64,000 nucleotides of DNA from Piscinibacter gummiphilus (GTDB taxonomy: Bacteria > Pseudomonadota > Gammaproteobacteria > Burkholderiales > Burkholderiaceae_C): positions 434,001-498,000 of the forward strand of contig NZ_CP015118.1 of NCBI RefSeq assembly GCF_002116905.1. The letters run 5' to 3'. This document shows, piece after piece, positions 36,842 to 46,700 of the stretch. The position numbers were made by a program, and so were the translations under genes. The notes below the pieces were generated by a model, which did not search any database, had not been told where the DNA came from, and saw only the letters and a list, made by a program, of their open reading frames with translations. The first letter of the stretch is position 1, and each line of letters opens with the position of its first letter.

Positions 36842-37555
36842 ATGAGCGAAGTCTTGCTCGAAATCCAGGGGCTCGAAGCGGCATACGGCCCGAGCCAGGT
36901 GCTGTTCGGCATCGACCTGCGCATCGGCGCGGGCGAGGTGGCCACACTGCTGGGCCGCAACGGCATGGGCAAGACGACCACGATCCGCACGCTCGCGGGC
37001 CTGATGCCGGCGCGTGCGGGTTCGGTTCGCTTCCGTGGCGACCGCATCGATGGCCTCGCCCCCGACCGCATCGCGCGGCTGGGCCTCGCGCTCGTGCCCG
37101 AGGGGCGGCGCATCTTCCCGAACCTGTCGGTGCACGAGAACCTCGTGGCCTTCGCGGCCAACCGCACGGGGCGCCGCGATCCGTGGACGCTGGCGCGTGT
37201 CCACGCGCTGTTCCCGCGCCTGCAGGAACGCGCCGACCACCGCGGCAACCAGCTCTCGGGCGGCGAGCAACAGATGCTCGCCATCGGCCGCGCGCTGATG
37301 ACGAACCCGCACCTGCTGGTGCTGGACGAGGCCACCGAGGGCCTCGCGCCCCTCGTGCGCGAGGAGATCTGGCGGTGCCTCGCGGCGCTGCGCGCCGAGG
37401 GGCAGGCCATCCTCGTCGTCGACAAGTACGTGCAGCGGCTGGTGGGCCTCGCCGACCACCACACGATCGTCGAACGCGGGCGCGTGGTGTGGCAGGGCGC
37501 GTCGCCGGCGCTCGCGGCCGACGAGTCGCTCTGGCACCGCTACCTGGGGGTCTGA
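36842..37555 (+). CDS. livF: ABC transporter ATP-binding protein LivF
   Basis: 237-residue ATPase: Walker A GRNGMGKTT, LVPEGRRIFPNLSVHENL (LivF-type), signature LSGGEQQMLAIGRA, Walker B LLVLDEATEGLAPLV. The usual switch His after LVVD is replaced: the sequence reads ILVVDKYVQRL, a Lys where most LivF proteins have Gln/His-x-N, but family members with this form exist. It ends the operon; the stop is followed by an acyltransferase remnant on the other strand. Confidence 0.92.
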   Translation: MSEVLLEIQGLEAAYGPSQVLFGIDLRIGAGEVATLLGRNGMGKTTTIRTLAGLMPARAGSVRFRGDRIDGLAPDRIARLGLALVPEGRRIFPNLSVHENLVAFAANRTGRRDPWTLARVHALFPRLQERADHRGNQLSGGEQQMLAIGRALMTNPHLLVLDEATEGLAPLVREEIWRCLAALRAEGQAILVVDKYVQRLVGLADHHTIVERGRVVWQGASPALAADESLWHRYLGV

Positions 37556-37567
37556 CAACCAGAAGCA

Positions 37568-37846
37568 GGGCACGCGCGCTTCGCGCTCTTCGCTCTTGTT
37601 CGCGCCCGGGAAGATGCGGTTGATGCGCCGCACGCAGAAGCCCGTGTAGCGCCACTGGCCGGTGTCCATCTGGCCCGCGATGATGGTCGTGATCAGGTAG
37701 CCCGAGATCACGAAGAAGATGTCCACGCCCGCGAACCCGGCCGGAAAGTGGTTCGGGAAGAAGTGGAACAGCACGACCCAGCCGACCGCGATCGCCCGCA
37801 GGCCGTCGATGTCGGCCCGGTAGGCCGGGTGCGCGGCCGGGTCCAC
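37568..37846 (-). pseudogene. Acyltransferase-3 (OafA/YrhL-like) N-terminal remnant
   Basis: From a GTG at 37846 the translation starts like an intact acyltransferase-3 membrane protein: YRADIDGLRAIAVGWVVLFH, then GVDIFFVISGYLITTII and YTGFCVRRINRIFPG. Homology stops after about 80 residues (near 37607), where the next TM helix should follow; the frame then turns charged and runs antisense through livF. A full gene would be 350-650 residues. It sits 34 bases after the DNA ligase gene, in the same direction. I read it as a truncated gene left by a rearrangement. Confidence 0.75.
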
Positions 37847-37880
37847 CCGGTGCGTGCCGGCGGCGGGTCGGGTGGGGGGG

Positions 37881-39506
37881 TCAGGGCGCTGGGATCAGCG
37901 CCTGCAGCGTCGCGAGGGTGTCGGCCTCGTCGACCGGCTTGTCCCAGCGCAGCCGCAGCATGCGCGGGAACCGCACGGCGATGCCGGACTTGTGGCGGGG
38001 CGAACGCTGCAGCCCCTCGAAGCCGAGTTCGACGACCAGCGTGGGCGTGACGCTGCGCACCGGGCCGAATTTCTCGGTGGTGGTCTGGCGGATGCGCTGG
38101 TCCACCTGGTGCATCTCGTCGTCGGTGAGGCCGGAGTAGGCCTTCGCGAACGGCACGAGGCGGCGCGGGTTCTCGGGATCCGACGTGTCGCCGTCCCACA
38201 CCGCGAAGGTGTAGTCGGTGTAGAGGTTCGCGCGGCGGCCGTGGCCGCTCTGCGCGTAGATCAGCACCGCGTCGATCGTGTACGGGTCGACCTTCCACTT
38301 CCACCAGACGCCCGCGTCCTTCGTGCGGCCGGTGCCGTAGCGGCCGTCCCGGTGCTTCAGCATGAACCCCTCGACGCCGCGGGACCGCGATTCCTCGCGC
38401 AGCGTGGCGAGCGAAGGCCAGTCGGGGGCGTCGACGAGCGGGGACAGCTTCAGCGGACCTTCGTCGGCGACGAGGGATTCCAGACGTTCGCGCCGCTGCC
38501 ACTGCGGCATCGACCGCAGGTCCTCGCCCGCCTGTTCGAGCACGTCGTACGCGAGGAAGGCCACGGGCAGGTCGGCGAGGATCTTCTTCGTGACGTTCTT
38601 GCGCCCGATGCGCTGCTGCAGCTGGGCGAACGGCATCACGTGGCCGTCGCGCCACACGACGATCTCGCCGTCGAGCACGGTGTGGTCAAGCAACCGGCCA
38701 TGGGCTGCGTCGATCTCCGGGAAGCGGCCGTTCAGCAGGTCCTCGCCGCGCGACCACAGCCACGCCTCGCCGCCGCGGCGGATGAACTGCGCGCGGATGC
38801 CGTCCCACTTCCATTCGACGAGCCAGTCGGTGCGGTCGCCGAGCGTGGCGACGTCGGCCTGCAGCGGGTGGGCGAGGTAGAACGGGTAGGGCTGGCCGCT
38901 GGCCGTGGCCACGTGGTCCGGGTCGGTGAGCGCGGTGAACGCGGCGGCCGACGGGGTGTGCTGCTTGTCGGTGTAGCCCATCATCCGCTGCGCGAGCACC
39001 TTGGCGTCGAGCCCGGCGGCCTGGGCCAGCGCGCGCACGACGAGGTTGCGGGCGACGCCCACGCGGAATCCACCGCCGATCAGCTTCGTCAGCAGGAAGC
39101 GGCCGGAGGTGTCCAGCTCGTCCCACCAGCCGCGCAGCGCGGCGGCGACGACCTCGGGCGGCTGGCCGCGCAGCGCGATCAGGCGCTCCTGCATCCACAC
39201 GTGCAGGGGCGTTTCCACCCCACGCCCGGCGGGCGGCAGGATGTGGGCCACCGTTTCGGCGAGGTCGCCCACCACGTCGTAGCTCTCGTCGAACAGCCAC
39301 TCCGGGATGCCGGCCATCTCGCGCGCGGTGGAACGGATCAGCGCGGTGGGCACGGTCTGGCGCGGTTTGCCGCCCGCCAGCACGTAGAGCGCCCAGGCGG
39401 CGTCGGCCGGCGGTGCGTTGCGGAAGTACGCCTCCAGCGCCTCGGTCTTCGCCTTCGTCGAGGTCGTGGTGTCGAGGTCGGCGAACAGCGCCGCGAAGGC
39501 CTTCAC
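37881..39506 (-). CDS. ATP-dependent DNA ligase (LigB/LigC-type, exonuclease-associated)
   Basis: 541-residue ligase with GTG start overlapping the exonuclease stop (GTGA at 39503-39506). The N-terminal DNA-binding domain includes LTKLIGGGFRVGVARNLVVR; the adenylation site is EWKWDGIRAQ with Lys233; downstream motifs DGEIVVW, GVEGFMLKHRDGRYG and WWKWKVDP are intact. This is the class found with an MBL-fold exonuclease, an Lhr-type helicase and a PdeM phosphoesterase. Only the exonuclease is next to it here; the place of the helicase is taken by an acyltransferase remnant. Likely DNA repair. Confidence 0.92.
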   Translation of the reverse strand: MKAFAALFADLDTTTSTKAKTEALEAYFRNAPPADAAWALYVLAGGKPRQTVPTALIRSTAREMAGIPEWLFDESYDVVGDLAETVAHILPPAGRGVETPLHVWMQERLIALRGQPPEVVAAALRGWWDELDTSGRFLLTKLIGGGFRVGVARNLVVRALAQAAGLDAKVLAQRMMGYTDKQHTPSAAAFTALTDPDHVATASGQPYPFYLAHPLQADVATLGDRTDWLVEWKWDGIRAQFIRRGGEAWLWSRGEDLLNGRFPEIDAAHGRLLDHTVLDGEIVVWRDGHVMPFAQLQQRIGRKNVTKKILADLPVAFLAYDVLEQAGEDLRSMPQWQRRERLESLVADEGPLKLSPLVDAPDWPSLATLREESRSRGVEGFMLKHRDGRYGTGRTKDAGVWWKWKVDPYTIDAVLIYAQSGHGRRANLYTDYTFAVWDGDTSDPENPRRLVPFAKAYSGLTDDEMHQVDQRIRQTTTEKFGPVRSVTPTLVVELGFEGLQRSPRHKSGIAVRFPRMLRLRWDKPVDEADTLATLQALIPAP

Positions 39507-40525
39507 GCGGCCGCCTCCGGATCCCCCGCGGCCTCGTCGCCGTATTCGGTGCGGAAGGCCCCGGCGTCCAGGCCCTGTTCGGCGAAGTACCGCACGAGCG
39601 GGTCGACGTAGCCGTGCGTGACGATCACGCGCGGGGCGCCGGTGGCGGCCACGGCCTCCAGCAGCCCGGGCCAGTCGGCGTGGTCGGACAGCACGAAGCC
39701 GCGGTCCAGCCCCCGCCGCCGGCGCGTGCCGCGCAGCTGCATCCAGCCCGACGCGAAGGCGTCGCTGAAGTCGCCGAACCGCTTGAGCCAGGGGCTGCCC
39801 TGGGCGGACGGCGGGGCCATCACCAGCGCCCGCTTCAGGTCGGCCGGGTCCGTCTCGGAAACGAGGCGGGTCGGCGGCAGCGCGACGCCGGCCTGGCGGT
39901 AGGCGTCGTTCAGCGCAGTCATCGCGCCGTGGACCACGATGGGCCCGGTGGACGGGTCGATGCCGGCCAGCACCCGCTGGGCCTTGCCGAACGAGTAGGC
40001 GTAGAGCACCGAGGTGCGGCCCGCGGCGGCGTTCGCGCGCCACCAGGCGTCGATCTCCGCGAACACGGCCTGCTGCGGTTTCCAGCGAAACACCGGCAGG
40101 CCGAACGTGGATTCGGTGATGAAGGTGTCGCAGCGCACCGGCTCGAACGGCGGGCAGGTGGGGTCGGGGCCGGTCTTGTAGTCGCCGGAGACGACCCAGG
40201 TGCGCCCGGCGTGTTCCAGGCGGATCTGCGCGGAGCCGAGCACGTGGCCGGCCGGGTGGAACGAGACGGTCACGCCGCGGTGGGTGATGCGTTCGCCGTA
40301 GGGCAGCGCCTGCAGCGGCACGTCGCCGACCCGGGCGCGCAGCACGCCGGCGCCGGGCGCCGCCGCGAGGTAGTGCCCGTGGCCCGGGCGCAGGTGGTCG
40401 CCGTGGGCGTGGGTGATCAACGCGTGCGACACCGGCCGCCACGGATCGATGTAGAAGTCGCCCGGCGGGCAGTACAGCCCCTGGGGCCGGGCCACCACCA
40501 GGTCGTTGTCGTCCGAGATGGGCAT
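39503..40525 (-). CDS. Ligase-associated DNA exonuclease (metallo-beta-lactamase fold)
   Basis: 340-residue MBL/beta-CASP protein. The metal motif HAHGDH occurs in SHALITHAHGDHLRPG; further ligands are His in FHPAGHVLGSAQI and Asp in VVSGDYKTG; the beta-CASP part contains RGFVLSDHADWPGLL and IVTHGY. The family pairs with ATP-dependent ligase and is thought to trim DNA ends. Translationally coupled to the ligase gene. Start ATG at 40525 (MPISDDNDLVVARPQGLYC) fits the family. Confidence 0.92.
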   Translation of the reverse strand: MPISDDNDLVVARPQGLYCPPGDFYIDPWRPVSHALITHAHGDHLRPGHGHYLAAAPGAGVLRARVGDVPLQALPYGERITHRGVTVSFHPAGHVLGSAQIRLEHAGRTWVVSGDYKTGPDPTCPPFEPVRCDTFITESTFGLPVFRWKPQQAVFAEIDAWWRANAAAGRTSVLYAYSFGKAQRVLAGIDPSTGPIVVHGAMTALNDAYRQAGVALPPTRLVSETDPADLKRALVMAPPSAQGSPWLKRFGDFSDAFASGWMQLRGTRRRRGLDRGFVLSDHADWPGLLEAVAATGAPRVIVTHGYVDPLVRYFAEQGLDAGAFRTEYGDEAAGDPEAAA

Positions 40526-40672
40526 GTGGGCGGAGTATCACGGTCGCCGAATGCCCGCGCTGTCGGACGGCGGCGGATTCGAAAGCCGGAACTGGCGTCA
40601 GGAACCGCACATTTTCCGGTCAACCGGGATCGGGGGCCGCCGTTAGATTGGAGCCTTCACAGCGAGTCCCCC

Positions 40673-40969
40673 ATGAGCAAGTCCCCCGCCACCCCCTTCG
40701 CCGTTTCGCCCAAGACCCTGGCCTGCGCCGCCACCGGCCTGCTGATGGGCCAGATGGTGATGGGCATCTCCGCCTTCCACAACGGCTCCATCGTCGGCCT
40801 GACGCTGGCGCTGGTGTTCGTGCTGTCCGGGGGCGCTTCGCTCGCCTTGTTCCTGAACCACCGTCACGTGATGCAGCGGCCGCGAACCGAGCCGGCGCCG
40901 ATCCAGGCGTGGCTGCTGACGCTCGGCGCAGCGATGATCGCGTCGATCTGGTTCGGGCGATTCATGTGA
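40673..40969 (+). CDS. Small membrane protein, unknown function
   Basis: 98 residues with three likely TM helices (KTLACAATGLLMGQMVMGIS, IVGLTLALVFVLSGGASLAL, WLLTLGAAMIASIWFG). I recognise no family. It is divergent from the exonuclease gene, 147 bases away, and lies just upstream of the XRE/AbiEii pair. The RBS is not obvious. Reality is supported by the coherent hydrophobic pattern only. Confidence 0.6.
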   Translation: MSKSPATPFAVSPKTLACAATGLLMGQMVMGISAFHNGSIVGLTLALVFVLSGGASLALFLNHRHVMQRPRTEPAPIQAWLLTLGAAMIASIWFGRFM

Positions 40970-41016
40970 TCTGACGCCCCGCTGGGGCGCGACCCTGCGG
41001 GGTCATTCGATCAAAC

Positions 41017-41064
41017 TGTTTCCCATTCTTTACAAACCACTCGGTTTGCCTAGAATGAGAAACA
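41017..41064. promoter_or_regulatory. 48-bp operator dyad overlapping the XRE gene leader
   Basis: Nested inverted repeats share one centre (41040/41041): outer arms TGTTTCCCATTCT (41017-41029) and AGAATGAGAAACA (41052-41064) with one mismatch, inner arms CAAACC (41033-41038) and GGTTTG (41043-41048), perfect. It ends 2 bases before the ATG at 41067, so a bound XRE dimer would block transcription or ribosome access. Classic autoregulation is inferred. Confidence 0.7.
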
Positions 41065-41066
41065 CC

Positions 41067-41546
41067 ATGCCGGCCAGCAACCCGTCGCTCATCCAGGCCC
41101 ATGCGGATCAACTCGCCGCTTGGGGCGAACGCTTGCGCGCCCACCGCAAGGCCTTGCGGATCAGCGCTACCGCCGCGGCCGAGGCCGCCGGCATGTCCCG
41201 GGTCACCTGGCATCGCATCGAGAACGGGGAAGCCTCCGTGACCGTGGGCGCGTGGCTTGCGGCCATGTCTGCGATGGGATTGAAATGGGACATCGAGGGA
41301 CCGCAGTCCACGCCTGCGCGTGCGCCGATGTCGTCGATCCCGCTGCGGGTGCGGATCTCCGACTATCCCGAGCTCCAGCGGCTGGCATGGCAGGTCCATG
41401 GGACGGACGAGCTTTCGCCTTCGGAGGCGCTGGACATCTACGAGCGCAACCGTCGCCATGTCGACGAGGCCTCGATGGCGCCCCACGAGCGGGACTTGCT
41501 CGGAGCCCTGCGCTCGGTGCTGGGCGGGAGGTCTCGCGATGTTTGA
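41067..41546 (+). CDS. XRE-family HTH antitoxin-like regulator (AbiEi-type partner)
   Basis: 159-residue protein with a lambda-repressor-like HTH (LRISATAAAEAAGMSRVTWH then RIENGEASVTVGAWLAAMSA at about 30-70) and a C-terminal part containing RLAWQVHGTDELSPSEALDI. The ATG at 41067 is preferred over a TTG further up because it leaves the operator dyad free. The gene overlaps the AbiEii-like gene by 8 bases (41539-41546), the layout of a type IV-like toxin-antitoxin pair in which this is the DNA-binding antitoxin. Confidence 0.85.
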   Translation: MPASNPSLIQAHADQLAAWGERLRAHRKALRISATAAAEAAGMSRVTWHRIENGEASVTVGAWLAAMSAMGLKWDIEGPQSTPARAPMSSIPLRVRISDYPELQRLAWQVHGTDELSPSEALDIYERNRRHVDEASMAPHERDLLGALRSVLGGRSRDV

Positions 41547-42255
41547 ACGCCCGCATCACCGGCGCATCGCGGTGGTCCTCGAGTCGCTGGACGCGGCCCT
41601 GTTGCGCGAACATGGCGCGTACTTCGGGGGCGGGACCGCGATGGCACTCCGATTCGGCGAGTACCGCGAGTCGGTCGACATCGACTTCCTGGTGTCCCGT
41701 GTCGAGGGGTACCGCACGCTGCGTCACTTGCTGACGGGGCCGGCCGGATTCGCCTCCATCGTGAGAACGGGTGCTTTGGTGCCCGATCAGGTTCGGGACA
41801 TGCGCGCCGACCAGTACGGCGTTCGGACCGCGATTCGCACCGGTGGCCAGGACATCAAGTTCGAGCTGGTTCTGGAGGGACGCATCGCGTTCGACACACC
41901 GGGTGCGGACGATGTGGTGTGCGGGGTGTCGACCTTGACCCCCCTTGACCTGGCGACCGGCAAGCTGCTCGCCAATTCCGATCGTTGGCGCGACGACGGC
42001 GTGTTCTCGCGTGACCTGATCGACCTGGCGATGATGCCGATGCGAGCGCCTTTGCTGCGCGCCGCGTTGGACAAGGCGAAGGCGGCCTACGGGGACTCGA
42101 TCCTGCGGGACCTGGGCAAGGCCATCGGCGGCCTTCGCGATCGCGACGGCTGGCTCGAACGGTGTCTGAACGCGATGGACATGCAGGTTCCCAAGGCGCT
42201 GGTGTGGCAGCGGGTCCGCACGCTGGCGCGGGCGTCCGGCGCGGTGGGCGCCTGA
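41539..42255 (+). CDS. AbiEii/AbiGii-family nucleotidyltransferase toxin
   Basis: 238-residue nucleotidyltransferase of the DUF1814/AbiEii family. The catalytic signature is present: GGGTAMALRFG at 30-40 followed by SVDIDFLVS, with Asp47 and Asp49 as metal ligands. LTPLDLATGKLLANSDRW and SRDLIDLAMM, where a Lys and an Asp complete the site, are family hallmarks. Homologs (AbiEii, MenA) pyrophosphorylate or nucleotidylate tRNA and arrest growth. It overlaps the XRE gene and is followed by a strong terminator. Activity inferred. Confidence 0.87.
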   Translation: MFERPHHRRIAVVLESLDAALLREHGAYFGGGTAMALRFGEYRESVDIDFLVSRVEGYRTLRHLLTGPAGFASIVRTGALVPDQVRDMRADQYGVRTAIRTGGQDIKFELVLEGRIAFDTPGADDVVCGVSTLTPLDLATGKLLANSDRWRDDGVFSRDLIDLAMMPMRAPLLRAALDKAKAAYGDSILRDLGKAIGGLRDRDGWLERCLNAMDMQVPKALVWQRVRTLARASGAVGA

Positions 42256-42258
42256 TGG

Positions 42259-42287
42259 AGGCCCGCCGTGGCGCGGCGGGCCTTCTT
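42259..42287 (+). terminator. Rho-independent-like terminator after the AbiEii gene
   Basis: AGGCCCGCCG-TGGCG-CGGCGGGCCT is a perfect 10-bp stem with 5-base loop (42259-42283), then TCTT. It starts 3 bases after the toxin stop. It would also serve the convergent efflux operon, which ends at 42301. Confidence 0.75.
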
Positions 42288-42300
42288 GCCGACGACAGGC

Positions 42301-43755
42301 TCAGGGCGCGTTCCACCCCCCACCCAGCGACCGGATCAACCCCACCGTATTCGCCGCCTGCAGCCCGCGCAGCTGCACGGCCTGCCGCTGCACCGTGAGC
42401 AGGTTGCGCTGGGCGTCCATCAGCTCGAAGTAGCTGTCTTCCCCCGCGCGGTAGCGCTTGTCGGCGAGTTCGGCCGCGCGGCGGGCCGAGCCCACCGCGT
42501 TGTCGATGTAGGCCACCTGCTCGCGTGCGCTGCGCAGTCCCGCGAGGTTGCCCTCGACGTCGGCGAACGCCTGCAGCACCGCGTCGCGGTACGTCGCCAC
42601 GGCGCCGTCGAGCTGCGCCTCGGCGAACTTGATCGCCGCCTTGTTGCGGCCGCCGTCGATGATCGGCAGCGAGAACACCGCGCTCACGAGCCACTCGCGC
42701 GCGCTGCGCTTGAACAGGTCTTCCAGTTCGGACGACGCGAAGCCTGCGTTCGCGGTGAGCGCCAGCGACGGGAAGATGGCCGACTTCGCCGCACCCACGC
42801 GGGCGGTGGCCGCCTGCATGCTCAGCTGCGCCGCGGCCACGTCGGGGCGCCGCTCGAGCAGCGCCGACGGCAGGCCGGCCGGCACGACCGGCAGGGACGC
42901 CGAGTCGGGCAGCGGGGCCACCTCGAAGCGGAAGCTCGACGGGGCCTCGCCCAGCAGCAGCGCGAGGCTGTGCTCGAGGCGCGCCCGCTGGCCGCGCAGC
43001 TGGGCCACTTCGGCCTGCACCGTGGCGAGTTCCGTGCGCGACCGCGCCACGTCGATCTCGGCCACGTCGCCGGCCAGGAAGCGCTTGTCGATCAGGCGGG
43101 CCGTCTCGTCGCGCAGCTTCACGGTGGAGTCGAGCTGGGCGATGTTGGCATCGGCCGTGCGCAACGCGTAGTAGGTGATCGCCACGTCGCCCTGCAGCGC
43201 GAGCAGCACCGAGCGGTAGCTGGCCTCGACCGCGGCCGCGTCGGCCTTCGCCGCGTTGATGGTGTTCTCGACGCGCTGGAACAGGTCCACCTCGTAGCTC
43301 ACGCCGAGGCCGGCCTGCCACAGCGTGCCGGGCGACATGGCCGTGCCGTCGGGCAGGCCCTGCGTGGCGGGCGCCGAGCGGGCGCGGCGGCCGCCGGCCT
43401 GCAGGCCCACCTGCGGGATGCGATCGGCCTCGCTCACGCGCAGCTGCGCGCGGGCGGCCTTCACGCGGCTGGCGGCGAAGGCGAGCGTGGGGCTCGCCTG
43501 GGCGGCCTGCGCCTCGAGGGCGTTCAGGCGCTCGTCGCCGAACACCGTCCACCACTCGCCCCGCGCGACGGCCTCGGACGGGGCGGCCGGCTTCCACAGG
43601 CCCTGGGCGGCCGGGATGTCCGGCACCGGGTTCTCCTTGTAGGCCGAAGGCACGGCCAGGTCCGGCTCCGGCACGGCCGGGGCCAGCGAGCAGCCGGCCA
43701 GGACCAGCGCGGCGGCCAGCGGGGTCAGCAAAGAAACGTTCAGGAAAGTCATCAT
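42301..43755 (-). CDS. Outer-membrane efflux lipoprotein (OprM/NodT family) of RND system
   Basis: 484-residue TolC-like channel. Lipoprotein signal MMTFLNVSLLTPLAAALVLA with lipobox LAGC (Cys22); then the OprM opening PAYKENPVPDIP-like and WWTVFGDERLNALEAQA, and the paired coiled-coil repeats (SLALTANAGFASSELEDLF, DGGRNKAAIKFAEAQLDGAV). Last gene of the four-gene efflux unit, 8 bases after the pump gene. It corresponds in position to oprC/opcM in Burkholderia. Confidence 0.92.
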   Translation of the reverse strand: MMTFLNVSLLTPLAAALVLAGCSLAPAVPEPDLAVPSAYKENPVPDIPAAQGLWKPAAPSEAVARGEWWTVFGDERLNALEAQAAQASPTLAFAASRVKAARAQLRVSEADRIPQVGLQAGGRRARSAPATQGLPDGTAMSPGTLWQAGLGVSYEVDLFQRVENTINAAKADAAAVEASYRSVLLALQGDVAITYYALRTADANIAQLDSTVKLRDETARLIDKRFLAGDVAEIDVARSRTELATVQAEVAQLRGQRARLEHSLALLLGEAPSSFRFEVAPLPDSASLPVVPAGLPSALLERRPDVAAAQLSMQAATARVGAAKSAIFPSLALTANAGFASSELEDLFKRSAREWLVSAVFSLPIIDGGRNKAAIKFAEAQLDGAVATYRDAVLQAFADVEGNLAGLRSAREQVAYIDNAVGSARRAAELADKRYRAGEDSYFELMDAQRNLLTVQRQAVQLRGLQAANTVGLIRSLGGGWNAP

Positions 43756-43763
43756 CAGGCTCC

Positions 43764-46700
43764 TCAGGCCTCGATCACGTGCGACGCGGTGCCGGCCGCC
43801 GGGGCGCGGTTGCGCTCCAGGCGGACCGCCAGCTTGCGCAGCAGCACATAGAACACGGGGGTCAGGAACAGGCCGAACAGCGTGACGCCCAGCATGCCGG
43901 CGAACACCGCCACGCCCATCGCGTGCCGCATCTCCGAACCCGCACCCGACGAGAACACCAGCGGCAGCACGCCCATGATGAACGCGAAGGACGTCATCAG
44001 GATCGGGCGCAGGCGCAGGTGGCAGGCCTCGAGCGCGGCTTCCACGATGCCCTTGCCCTGGTGTTCCAGGTCGCGGGCGAACTCGACGATCAGGATCGCG
44101 TTTTTCGCGGACAGCCCCACCAGCACGAACAGCGCGATCTGCGTGAAGATGTTGTTGTCACCCTTGGTCAGCCACACGCCCAGCAGGGCGAACAGGATCG
44201 ACGCCGGCACGATCAGGATCACCGCGAGCGGCAGCGTCCAGCTTTCGTACTGGGCGGCCAGCACGAGGAACACGAGCAACACGCACAGCGGGAACACGAG
44301 GATCATCGTGTTACCGGCCAGGATCTCCTGGTAGGTCAGGTCGGTCCACTCGATGGCGATGCCACGCGGCAGCGTCTCGGCGGCGATCTTCTCCATGATG
44401 GCCTGGGCCTGGCCCGACGACACGCCAGGGGCCGGGCCGCCGTTGAAGTCGGCCGCCATGAACGAGTTGTAGCGCTCCACGCGGTCGGGACCGTAGGTGC
44501 TCGACACGTTCATCAGGCTGCCCAGCGGCACCATCTCGTTCGTGGCGGTGCGCACCTTGAACTGGCCGATCGACGCGGCGTCGGACCGGAACGGCGCATC
44601 CGCCTGCGCGATCACCTGGTAGGTGCGGCCGAACTTGTTGAAGTCGTTCACGTACAGCGAACCGAGGTTGATCTGCATCGTGTCGAAGATGTCCGACAGC
44701 GGCACGCCGAGCTGCTTGGCCTTCGTGCGGTCGACCTTCGCGTCGAGCTGCGGCACGTTGATCTGGTAGCCCGAGAACACGCCCGCGAGTTCCGGCGTCT
44801 GCCAGGCCTTCATCTGCAGGGCCTGCACGGCCTTGTAGAGCTCGTCCTGGCCGAGGTTGGCGCGGTCTTCCACGTACAGCTTGAAGCCGCCGATCGTGCC
44901 GAGGCCGTCCACCGGCGGGGGCGGGAACACCATGATGAAGGCGTCCTGGATGGCGCCCAGCTTCTGGTTCACCTGCGCCGCGATCTCGCCGCTGCTCAGG
45001 CCGGGGCCCTTGCGCTTGGAGAAGTCGTCGAGCGTGTAGAACACGATGCCCGAGTTCGGCGCGTTCATGAAGCCGTGGATCGACAGGCCCGGGAACGCGA
45101 CGGCGTTCTTCACGCCCGGAACGCTCTTGGCCACGTCGGTCATGCGGCGGATCACGTCTTCGGTGCGGTCGAGCGAGGCCGCGTCGGGCAGTTGCGCGAA
45201 GCCCACGAGGTACTGCTTGTCCTGCGCCGGCACGAAGCCCGACGGCACGACGCGGAACATCACGACGGCGAGCACCACGAGCACGGCGTACACGGCGAGG
45301 GTCGCGGTCTTGTGCGACAGCACGCCGCCCACGCCGCCCTGGTAGCGGTGCGATGCGCGGTCGAAGAAGCGGTTGAAGCGCTTGAAGAAACCGCCCAGCG
45401 CCCAGTCCATCGCTTTCGAGAGCTTGTCCTTCGGCGCGTCGTGTGGCTTGAGCAGCGCGGCGGCGAGGGCCGGCGACAGCGTCAGCGAGTTGAAGGCCGA
45501 GATCACCGTCGAGATGGCGATGGTCAGCGCGAACTGGCGGTAGAACTGGCCCGTCAGGCCCGACACGAAGGCGATGGGCACGAACACGGCGCACAGCACG
45601 AGGGCGATGGCGATGATCGGGCCGGACACTTCCTTCATGGCCTGGACCGTGGCCTCGCGCGGTTTCAACCCGTTCGCGATGTTGCGTTCCACGTTTTCCA
45701 CCACCACGATCGCGTCGTCCACCACGATGCCGATGGCCAGCACGAGCCCGAACAGCGACAGCGTGTTGATCGAGAAGCCCATCGCGAGCAGCACCGCGAA
45801 CGTGCCGATGACCGAGACGGGCACCGCCAGCAGCGGGATGATGGACGCACGCCAGGTCTGCAGGAACACGATCACGACGATGACCACGAGGGCCACCGCT
45901 TCGAGCAGCGTGTGGATCACGGCGCTGATCGAGTCACGCACGAACTGCGTGGGGTCGTAGACGATGGCGTAGTCGACGTCCTGCGGGAAGTCCTTCTTCA
46001 GCTCGTCCATCAGCGCGCGCACGTCGGTCGACAGCTGCAGCGCGTTCGACTGCGGCGCCTGGAACAGGCCCATGGCCACGGCCGGCTTGTTGTCGAGCAG
46101 CGAACGCAGCGAGTACTGCTGCGAGCCCAGCTCGAGGCGGGCCACGTCGCGCAGGCGCACGACGCCGCCGGTCTCGGTGCCGGTCTTGATGATGATGTCG
46201 CCGAACTCCTGCTCGGTGCTCAGGCGGCCCTGCGAGTTGACGGACAGCTGAAACGGCGCGTCCTTCGCGGGCGCGGCGCCCACGACACCGGCGGCCACCT
46301 GCACGTTCTGCTCGCGGATCGCGCGCACGACGTCGGGGGCGGTCAGGCCACGCGCGGCCACCTTCTGCGGGTCGAGCCAGACGCGCATGGAGTAGTCGCC
46401 CGCGCCGAACACCTGCACCTGGCCCATGCCCTGGATGCGGCTCATGCGGTCGCGCACGTTGAGCACGATGTAGTTGCGCAGGTAGGTCTCGTCGTACGTG
46501 GAGTTCGGCGAGATCAGGTGCACCACCATCGTGATGTTCGGCGAGCTCTTGACGGTGGTGACACCGACCTGGCGCACTTCCTCGGGCAGGCGCGGCAGCG
46601 CGCGCTGCACGCGGTTCTGCACCTGCGTCTCGGCCTGCTCGACGTTCGTGCCGACCTTGAACGTGACGGTCAGGTTCATGCCGCCGTCACCGGTGGCCTG

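Noticed and set aside
39413..40969. 518-residue + strand frame fused to the small membrane protein
   Set aside because: Only the last 98 residues have a membrane-protein pattern; the rest is antisense to the exonuclease gene. The ATG at 40673 is used instead.
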